Assembly: GCA_963746885.1 (NCBI GenBank) | Contig: CAVVDM010000011.1 | Coordinates: 124,001-188,000, forward strand | Source of the DNA: DATARH01 sp963746885 | Lineage (GTDB): Bacteria > Pseudomonadota > Alphaproteobacteria > ATCC43930 > CGMCC-115725 | Reading direction: 5' to 3' | DNA: 64,000 nucleotides | In this document: in pieces, positions 57,680 through 64,000 of the stretch | Numbering within the stretch: position 1 is the first letter of the stretch | How the letters are laid out: every line of letters starts with the position of its first letter | Program-made: the position numbers and the translations under genes | The notes under the pieces: model-generated | Databases searched by the model: none | What the model saw: only the letters and a program-made list of their open reading frames with translations | Told to the model about the DNA's origin: nothing

Positions 57680-58516
57680 CTACTCGCCGGTTGGGGCGTC
57701 GTCGCCGGCGAGGCCGGCCGCTTCCGCCGCCTCGCGCTTGGCGCGCGCCCGCTCGACCATGCGGCAGGAGATGATCGAGCCCTCGTAGAGCAGGACCAGC
57801 GGCACCGCGAGGCAGGTCTGGCTGACGATGTCGGGCGGCGTCAACACTGCGGCGAGCGCAAACATCCCGACGATCGCATAGCGCCGCTTCGAGGCGAGGC
57901 CGGCGGCGGTGACGATCCCGGCCCGTGCCATCAGCGTCAGCAGCACCGGCAGCTGAAAGGCGGCCCCGAAGGCGAACAGCAGGGTCATCACCAGCGACAG
58001 GTATTCGTTGACCTTGGGCTCCGAGACGATCGGCAGCATGCCCGGCCCGCCCGGTGTCTCGAAGCTCAGGAAGAATTTGAACGCGAACGGGATCACCACG
58101 AAATAGGCGAGCGAGGCGCCCATGATGAACAATACCGGCGTCGCGAACAGATAGGGCAGAAAGGCGTTGCGCTCGTTCTTGTAGAGGCCGGGCGCGACGA
58201 ACTTCCACAGCTGGATAGCGATGATCGGGAAGGAGATGCAGACCGCCGCCCAGAACGACACCTTGATATAGGTGAAAAAGGCTTCGGTCAGACCGGTGAA
58301 GATCATCTTCCGGCCGGGCTCCTGGCCGAGGATCCGGTAAAGCGGATAGGCCAGAAACTCGTAGATGTATCCCTTGACCTGATAGCAGGCGAGAAACGTG
58401 ATGACGATCGCGCCGAACGACCACATCAGCCGGTTGCGCAGCTCGATCAGGTGATCGAGCAACGGCATCCGGCCCTCCGCGAGCTCGTCGTTCTCGTCTT
58501 TGACGTCTTCGGCCAT
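57680..58516 (-). CDS. tatC: Twin-arginine translocase subunit TatC
   Basis: 278 residues, six membrane helices, unbroken. Opens with the conserved GRMPLLDHLIELRNRLMWSF and contains FTGLTEAFFTYIKVSFWAAV and the MGASLAYFVVIPFAFKFFLS block, with Glu and Pro in the expected places. It binds twin-arginine signal peptides. tatB is just upstream; serS follows 6 bases after its stop. Confidence 0.96.
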   Translation of the reverse strand: MAEDVKDENDELAEGRMPLLDHLIELRNRLMWSFGAIVITFLACYQVKGYIYEFLAYPLYRILGQEPGRKMIFTGLTEAFFTYIKVSFWAAVCISFPIIAIQLWKFVAPGLYKNERNAFLPYLFATPVLFIMGASLAYFVVIPFAFKFFLSFETPGGPGMLPIVSEPKVNEYLSLVMTLLFAFGAAFQLPVLLTLMARAGIVTAAGLASKRRYAIVGMFALAAVLTPPDIVSQTCLAVPLVLLYEGSIISCRMVERARAKREAAEAAGLAGDDAPTGE

Positions 58517-58525
58517 CGACGGATG

Positions 58526-59024
58526 CTACGGCTTGGCCGGCGCGGCGGGGTCGGCCGCCGGCGGCCGGCTCGGCCTCGCTTGGCGGCGAGGCCGCGGACT
58601 CAGACTTTCCTGTCGGTTCGGGCAGGTCGAGCTCGATCTGATCGCTGGCGCCGGCTTCCGCCGCTGCCGCTCCTTCCGGCTCCGCCGCGGCAGGCTCGGA
58701 GACCGGATTCGAGTGGTCGAAATAGTCGGGAATTTCCGTCGGCTTGATGCTTTCGGCCAGGCTGCCGTCGGGGTCGACGGTCTTGTGAAATTCGCTCTCG
58801 ATGCTGAAGTCGGTCGCCTTTTGCAGGTCCTGCCGCACCTCGTCGAGCTCGGCTTCGCGGATCATCTGGTCGATGCTGTTCTGGAACTCGCGCGACAGGG
58901 TGCGGGCCTTGCGCATCCAATAGCCGGCGACCCGCATCGCGCGCGGCAAATCCTTCGGCCCGATCACGATAAGCGCGATGACCCCGACCAGCATCAATTC
59001 CGGCCAGCCGATATCAAACAGCAT
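58526..59024 (-). CDS. tatB: Sec-independent translocase subunit TatB
   Basis: About 166 residues. MLFDIGWPELMLVGVIALIV with the TatB FDIGxxEL helix, then GPKDLPRAMRVAGYWMRKAR and an amphipathic, acidic tail. An extra base or two near 58560 hides the end; the repaired reading gives ...PAAPAKP and a stop at 58526-58528, 9 bases before tatC. No tatA gene exists between scpB and tatB. Confidence 0.93.
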
Positions 59025-59044
59025 CGCTCGATCGGTCCCAGGCT

Positions 59045-59068
59045 GGCGGGGCGCCGGAAGCGCCCGCC
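59045..59068 (-). terminator. GC-rich hairpin between scpB and tatB
   Basis: On the minus-strand transcript GGCGGGCGC pairs with GCGCCCCGCC around a TTCCG loop (one bulged base). It lies 20 bases before tatB in a 150-base gap. No U-run follows, so it may be a weak terminator, an attenuator or mRNA-stability element. Confidence 0.35.
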
Positions 59069-59175
59069 CTTCGGTCATGCAGCATCGGATGGCTCCGCCA
59101 AGCGGCGATAATCTCAGAAAGGCGTGGCAGCGGCAATCGCGGGTGCGGCGCCGCGGCGTTCGGCGTCATCCCCGC

Positions 59176-59774
59176 TCACTCCGCGAACCCGCCGGGCTCC
59201 GCCGGCTCCTCCGTCCCGTCCACGGCCTCGCCGAGCGCCGCCGGGCCGATATCGAGGAGCCCGGCGGCGCGCAACTCATCGATCCCGGGCAGCGCGTTGA
59301 CGTTGTCGAGCCCGAAATGGGCAAGAAACGACGGGGTCGTCGCCCAATTGAGCGGCCTTCCGGGAGCGTCGCGCCGCCCCAGCGGCCGCACCCAGCCGGC
59401 CTCCAGCAGCCGGTCGAGCGTGCCGCGCGCCAATGCGACGCCGCGGATCGCCTCGATCTCGGCGCGCGTGACCGGCTGGTGATAGGCGATGATCGCCAGC
59501 GTCTCGACCGCGGCGCGCGACAGCTTGCGTGTCACGATCCGCTCGCTGGTCAGAAATGGCGCGAGATCGGGCGCGGTGCGGAAAGTCCAGCCGCCGGCGA
59601 GCGCGGACCAGATTGACGCCGCGCTCGGCATAGGTCTCGGCCAGTTCGCGCAACAGTCCCGCGATGTCGGCGTCGCCGCCGAGGTGTTGCGCCAGCTCGG
59701 GCTCGCCGAGCGGGTCGGGCGCGGCAAACAGCAGCGCCTCCAACAGCCGCAGTTGATGTTGCCGCGTCGCTCAC
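59176..59774 (-). CDS. scpB: Segregation and condensation protein B
   Basis: About 200 residues after repair. Winged-helix pair: LLEALLFAAPDPLGEPELAQ, then LSRAAVETLAIIAYHQPVTR and AEIEAIRGVALARGTLDRLL, GRDAPGRP-like wing and PSFLAHFGLDNVNALPGIDE. With ScpA and SMC it compacts DNA. The GTG at 59774 overlaps the stop of scpA (GTGA) and fits after removing one base near 59765; a second shift lies near 59605. Confidence 0.9.
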
Positions 59775-60571
59775 GCCGCGTCGCCCCGCGATGCTGCCGG
59801 ACTGCGCAGATAGATCGGGCCGAAGGCGCGGTCCTGGCGCAACTCGATCTGGCCGGCGCGGGTCAGCTCCAGGCTGGCGGCAAAGGTCGCGGCGAGGGCC
59901 GAGCGGCGGAACACCCCGCCGCGCAACTCCGCCGGCAGAAACATCGCCAGCTCGCGCCATTCCGGCACATGCCCGACAAACTGTGCGAGGTGGTGCAGCG
60001 CTGCGTCGAGCGAGTGGAAAGCCGGCTGCGCAATCGTCAGGACCTGCGCATGCTGCCTGCGATGGCCTTCGCCATAAGCGGCGAGCAACTCGTAGAGGCT
60101 CAGTTCGTAAACCGGCCGGTCGATTCGCGGAATGCCCTCCGGCCTGCCGCGCGCGAACACGTCACGCCCCAGCAGCGGCCGCGCCATCAGCGCCGCGCCG
60201 GCCCGCTGCATCGCGGCCAGCAGCAGGAGGCGATGGCTCAGCGCGGCGGCCAGCTCCTCGCCGCTCGGGCCGCCGTCGTCGCGCGGCGGTTCGGGCAGCA
60301 GCAGGCGCGATTTGAGGTAGGCCAGCCATGCCGCCATGACCAGGTAGTCGGCCGCGATTTCGAGGCGCAGGCGGCGCTGGGCCGCGATGAAGGCGAGATA
60401 CTGGTCGGCCAGTGCCAGGATCGACAATTTGGCAAGGTCGACCTTCTGCTCGCGCGCCAACGCCAGCAGCAGGTCGATCGGCCCCTCATAGCCTTCGAGA
60501 TCAAGCACCAGCGCCGGCTCGTCGGCCGCCCGCTCGCCGGCCAAGTGTACGATCTCGCCGCGGCCGCTCAC
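59771..60571 (-). CDS. scpA: Segregation and condensation protein A
   Basis: 266 residues. LVLDLEGYEGPIDLLLALAR is the diagnostic kleisin N-terminus that binds SMC; LSILALADQYLAFI, YLVMAAWLAYLKSRLLLPEP and the C-terminal winged helix follow. The GTG at 60571 overlaps the M50 protease stop (GTGA), so translation is coupled. The frame upstream of it is not coding. Intact frame. Confidence 0.93.
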   Translation of the reverse strand: MSGRGEIVHLAGERAADEPALVLDLEGYEGPIDLLLALAREQKVDLAKLSILALADQYLAFIAAQRRLRLEIAADYLVMAAWLAYLKSRLLLPEPPRDDGGPSGEELAAALSHRLLLLAAMQRAGAALMARPLLGRDVFARGRPEGIPRIDRPVYELSLYELLAAYGEGHRRQHAQVLTIAQPAFHSLDAALHHLAQFVGHVPEWRELAMFLPAELRGGVFRRSALAATFAASLELTRAGQIELRQDRAFGPIYLRSPAASRGDAA

Positions 60572-61262
60572 TGAGTAAACCCGGTGATGGTCAGCACCAA
60601 TTGGTAAAGCGCATTGGCCGGGACGCCGATCAGCCATCCCAGCAGGTTGAAGCCGAGCCCGCTGCGCGCCCCGAGGTAGGATACGAGAAAGATCCCCAGC
60701 AGGATCAGCATCCCGTAGGGCTCGACCCGCGCAAGCGGCCGTGCCAGGAAACGCGGCAAAATGCCGACCGCGACCCGGCCGCCGTCGAGCGGCGGAAACG
60801 GCAGCATGTTGAAAACGCACAGCACGACATTGATTTCGAGCGAGTTCCGCAGATTGCGCGCCAGCCAGTCGGCTACGCTGTGGGGTGCGTAGGCGACCGC
60901 GTAAAACAGCAGCGCCGAGATGATCGCCAGCAATACGTTGGTCGCCGGCCCCGCCAGCGCGACCAGCACGTATCCCAGCGGGGATGGCGCAGCCGGCCGA
61001 AATTCACCGGCACCGGCTTCGCATAGCCGAACAGGAACCCCGAGGTAATGAACAGCAGCGCCGGCAATAGCACGGTGCCGAACGGATCGACATGGCTCAG
61101 CGGGTTGAGGGTCATGCGCCCGGCCCGGGCCGCCGTGTCGTCGCCGAACCGGTAGGCGACAAAGCCGTGCGCCGCCTCGTGAAACGTGACGGCAAAGATG
61201 ATCGGCAGTACCCAGGTCGTCGCCTCCTGCAATTGCGCTACCAAGTGCATGGTGGGGTTCAT
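60568..61262 (-). CDS. Site-2 protease (M50) family membrane protein, frameshifted
   Basis: About 230 residues, five or six helices. Zinc site HEAAH in FAVTFHEAAHGFVAYRFGDD, the second metal motif in FNMLPFPPLDGGRVAVGILP, and FGTVLLPALLFITSGFLFGY between them. A one-base change near 60982 joins NFGRLRHPRWG to VLVALAGPATNVLLAI. Such short proteases sit in this alphaproteobacterial cluster without a known substrate. Its ATG overlaps the nagZ stop and its stop overlaps the scpA start. Confidence 0.9.
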
Positions 61263-62334
61263 AGGCCGGGTTCGCCCGGGCTTGGTGCCGCCCCGCCCCG
61301 CCCCGCCATCAATTCACCAAAGCGCAGCCCGACCGCGCGCCGGTCGATGTCCTCGCGCCGGCGCCGGCGCAGCGCCTCGCCGCGGGCGACCCGGGCCTGG
61401 GCTGCCGGCGTGAGCGGCGACGCGGCATCGACGATTTCGGCCATCTCGGCGAGCACTCCGCTGCAATGAAGGACGAGATCGCAGCCCGCATCGAGGGCGC
61501 GGCGGGTGCGCTCGCCCAGATTACCGTCGAGCGCGCCCATCGAAATGTCGTCGGACAACAAGACACCGCCAAACCCGATCTCTCCCCGAATTATGGTATC
61601 GATCACCGGCCGGGAAAAGGTTGCCGGCGCCGAATCGTCGACCGCCGCGTAGACGATGTGCGCCGTCATCGCCCACGGCATCGCCGACAAGGCGCGGAAC
61701 GGTGCGAAATCGCTGTACGACATGACGGCGCGAGCGACTTCGACCCGCGGGCAGGCGCGATGGCTGTCGACCTCGCGCCCTTCCGTGCCCGGGGATGTGC
61801 TTGATCACCGGCAACACACCGCCGCCAAGCAGGCCCTCGCAGAATGCGCGGCCGAGCTGCGCCACGCGTCCCGCCTCGGTGCCGAAGGCGCGGTCGCCGA
61901 TCACCGGGTCGGCATCGCGCGCCGGCAGATCGAGCACCGGGGCACAATCGACACTGATGCCGAGCACCGCGAGATCGTCGGCGATCAGGCGGGCGCCGAG
62001 CCGGGCCGCCTCCGTGGCCATCGGATCGGGCAACATCGCAATCTGTGCCGCCGCCGGATAGGCGCGCCACTCGGGAGGCGCGAGGCGCGCGACCCGGCCG
62101 CCCTCCTGATCGACCAGTACCGGCGCATCGGCCCGGCCGACGCAGTCGCGCAACTCGGCGACGAGCCGCGCGCAACTGCTCGCGCTCGCGGCAATTGCGC
62201 CGGAACAGGATGAAGCCGAGCGGGTCGGCGGCGGTGAAAAAGCGCGCTTCCTGCGCGGTCAAGCGCTCGCCGGCGCAGCCCAGGACCACGGCGCGCGGCC
62301 CTTTCGGGAAAGGCTCGATCGCGTCATCGGGCAA
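61259..62334 (-). CDS. nagZ: Beta-N-acetylhexosaminidase NagZ, frameshifted
   Basis: About 345 residues after repair, GH3. Cuts GlcNAc from muropeptides in cell-wall recycling. FTAADPLGFILFRRNCRERE, VLVDQEGGRVARLAPPEW, GISVDCAPVLDLPARDADPV, GRAFCEGLLGGGVLPVIKHI followed by PGHG (catalytic loop with the D-H pair), AHIVYAAVD and GVLLSDDISMGAL (nucleophile Asp) are present. Shifts near 62170 and 61795-61740. Its stop overlaps the M50 protease start; its start overlaps the 3' end of the SPOR gene. Confidence 0.92.
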
Positions 62335-63124
62335 GGATGCACCCGAGCTTGCGTTGTTTCAGTTCCCTGCACAGCCGCTCGGCGGCCGCCGCGTCTGGCA
62401 GCGGCCCGGCCTCGATGCGGTAATAGATGCCCCTTTCGCCGAGATCGGTGCGCACCGCATTGGCCTTCAAATTGCCCAACAGATCGGGGTTGGTGCGCTT
62501 GAGCCGCGCCCACTCGACGCGCGCCGCTTCGGGACTACGCATCGAGGCCAACCGGACTTGCACCGGCTTTGCTGCGCCCGCTGTCGGGTGCGCTGCGGCC
62601 GGGCTCTGCCGCGTCGGCCGTTTCGCCACCGGCGGCGGCGGCGCTGCGACGGCAGCGGCCGGCGCGGGCGCTGCGGCCGCCGATGGTGCGGGCACGCCGC
62701 CGACCGGCGCAGGAGGAGCCGGTGCGGCAAGCTTCTCGGCAGGCAGCGGCCTTGGCATCGGCTTTTCCGGCGGCGGCAACAGCTTTTCGACGGCCGGCAG
62801 CCCCGGCTTCTCGCTGTAGATCGAGGCGTTCTGGTCGGGGATTTTCATGCCCCCCGGCTGGGCCGGCTTGACCTTGTCGGGCTCCTTATCGGCGCGGATC
62901 AGCGGCACGCCGCCCTGCTGCGCAGTCACCGGCGAATGGCGCGCGCCCATATGGTAGGCAAACCACAGGCCGCCGGCGCATACCGCCATCGCGAGGCCAG
63001 CCAGCAGGTATTTCGGCAGCCGCCGATCGGGGGGCACGTAGTCGTCGTCGCGCTCTTCGCCGACCAGTTCAAAGCTGTCGTCGCGCTCGTCACGCTCGTC
63101 GAAATTGCCGACCGGCTGCCGCAT
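62324..63124 (-). CDS. SPOR-domain membrane protein
   Basis: 266 residues. An acidic cytoplasmic N-terminus (MRQPVGNFDERDERDDSFEL), one membrane helix (YLLAGLAMAVCAGGLWFAYH), a long proline/alanine-rich periplasmic linker and a C-terminal SPOR domain (VQVRLASMRSPEAARVEWAR, YYRIEAGPLPDAAAAERLCR). SPOR domains bind denuded septal peptidoglycan, so it should work in division. GGAGGAG precedes the ATG. Lies between argS and nagZ, the conserved position. Confidence 0.93.
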   Translation of the reverse strand: MRQPVGNFDERDERDDSFELVGEERDDDYVPPDRRLPKYLLAGLAMAVCAGGLWFAYHMGARHSPVTAQQGGVPLIRADKEPDKVKPAQPGGMKIPDQNASIYSEKPGLPAVEKLLPPPEKPMPRPLPAEKLAAPAPPAPVGGVPAPSAAAAPAPAAAVAAPPPPVAKRPTRQSPAAAHPTAGAAKPVQVRLASMRSPEAARVEWARLKRTNPDLLGNLKANAVRTDLGERGIYYRIEAGPLPDAAAAERLCRELKQRKLGCILAR

Positions 63125-63126
63125 TC

Positions 63127-64000
63127 TCACATCTCCTCCGCCGGCTCGACCCCGAACACCGCCAGCCCCGAGGCGACGACGATCGCCACCGCCCGCACCA
63201 GCGCCAGACGCGCGCAGGTCAGTTCCGGGTCGGACGCGATCAGGAAGCGCAGCGTCGCCTCGTCCTTGCCCTTGGTCCACAGCAGGTGGAACTGCGCCGC
63301 CACATCCTGCAGGAAGAACGCGATGCGATGCGGCTCGTGCGCCTCGGCGGCGCTCTCGACAATGCGCGGCCATCCCGCGAGCAGGCGGATCAGCGCCAGT
63401 TCGAGCGGGTCGGCGAGACGGTCGAGCGGGGCGGCCGCGAGGGCTGCATCGGAGAGGCGATCGGCCGGCAGGATCTCGGCCGCATGGCGCATCACCGACG
63501 CCGCGCGGGCGTGCGCGTACTGCACATAGAAGACCGGGTTGTCCTTCGACTGCTCGGTGACCTTGGCGAAGTCGAAGTCGAGCGTCTGATCGTTCTTGCG
63601 CGTCAGCATGATGAAGCGGAAGGCGTCCTTGCCGACCTCGTCGACCACCTCGCGCAAGCGTGACGAACGTGCCGGCGCGCTTCGACATGCGCACCGGCTC
63701 GCCTTTGTCGAACAGATTGACGAGCTGGGTCAGCTTGACGTCGAGCGCCGCCTCGCCCTCGGAGAGCGCCTTCACCGCCGCCTGCATGCGCTTGACGTAG
63801 CCGCCGTGATCGGCGCCCCACACGTCGATCAGGTTGCGGAAGCCGCGGCGGAACTTGTCGTGGTGATAGGCGATGTCGGCGGCGAAATAGGTCCACGACC
63901 CATCCGACTTCTTGAGCGGCCGATCGACCTCGTCGCCGAATTGGGTGGCGCGGAACAGGGTCTGCGGGCGCGGCTCCCAATCGTCGGGCAGTTTGCCCTT
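63127..64000 (-). CDS. argS: Arginine--tRNA ligase, C-terminal part
   Basis: About 290 C-terminal residues; the 5' part lies beyond the right edge. SDGSWTYFAADIAYHHDKF, IDVWGADHGGYVKRMQAAVK (class I core), EPVRMSKRAGTFVTL (KMSKS-like loop as RMSKRAG), and the anticodon-binding helix bundle ending VASGLAVFGVEPAEEM are visible. A one-base insertion near 63660 separates the catalytic and anticodon parts. It ends 3 bases before the SPOR gene start. Confidence 0.93.

Noticed and set aside
57261..59078. A 605-codon minus-strand frame that appears to fuse tatB to serS-like residues
   Set aside because: It passes through tatC in the wrong frame; tatC is intact in its own frame and tatB ends after a small frameshift.

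Overview
The window is GC-rich, densely coded bacterial DNA, most likely from an alphaproteobacterium of the Rhodospirillales/Rhizobiales type. The evidence is gene order: argS - SPOR protein - nagZ - M50 protease - scpA - scpB - tatB - tatC - serS - surE - LysM/M23 - (DUF815 ATPase) - yajC - secD - secF - Mth938. Supporting signs are a MutL with its own endonuclease motif, YejE/YejF, a FixJ-like regulator and an IGHNGGPP-type small protein. No rRNA, tRNA, CRISPR array, phage or insertion sequence was seen.

Layout. 0-1.6 kb: an iron-containing alcohol dehydrogenase fragment, an SDR and an AhpD-like protein. 1.7-8.2 kb: asd, the last two genes of a YejABEF-type peptide importer, thrC, a cytochrome c and folD. 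8.2-11.4 kb: two polytopic membrane proteins that look like GT-C glycosyltransferases. 11.4-20.8 kb: mutL, a methyltransferase, a DMT exporter, a dienelactone hydrolase, fRMsr, a TauD dioxygenase, an L,D-transpeptidase, gshB, DUF2237, rhodanese and DUF882. 20.9-28.7 kb: a GAF-GAF-PAS adenylate cyclase, a second methyltransferase, a thioesterase, prs, rplY, pth and ychF. 28.7-38.5 kb: bactofilin, an EI24/CysZ-like protein, an adenosine-kinase-like PfkB kinase, typA, an O-antigen-ligase-like protein, rpsD, a CNNM/HlyC protein and a GSCFA + SGNH-like pair. 38.5-48.6 kb: ilvA, a penicillin acylase, a CaiB/BaiF CoA-transferase, a response regulator, thiE, an unrecognised gene, gap and tkt. 48.6-50.3 kb: small proteins. 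50-64 kb: the Sec/Tat/Scp/ArgS housekeeping block, almost all on the minus strand with overlapping stop/start codons.

Sequence quality dominates the reading. About half the genes, including ones that cannot be lost (rpsD, typA, serS, argS, gap, tkt), are interrupted by single-base insertions or deletions, densest from about 29 to 50 kb. Read across frames they give complete, conserved proteins, so they are annotated as intact genes with probable consensus errors rather than as pseudogenes. Boundaries in these genes are approximate by a few codons.

Functional themes are cell-envelope and surface polysaccharide work (GT-C proteins, methyltransferases, O-antigen ligase, GSCFA pair, bactofilin, LysM/M23, L,D-transpeptidase, NagZ), protein export (SecDF-YajC, TatBC), redox and sulfur protection (GshB, fRMsr, rhodanese, TauD) and central metabolism (Gap, Tkt, IlvA, ThrC, Asd). 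No clearly new defence or mobile system was found. The most interesting items are the GSCFA/SGNH-like pair, the tandem-GAF cyclase with cyclic-nucleotide-binding-like GAF signatures, the polysaccharide-type membrane block with its own promoter, and absences from otherwise conserved clusters (tatA, yejA/yejB).
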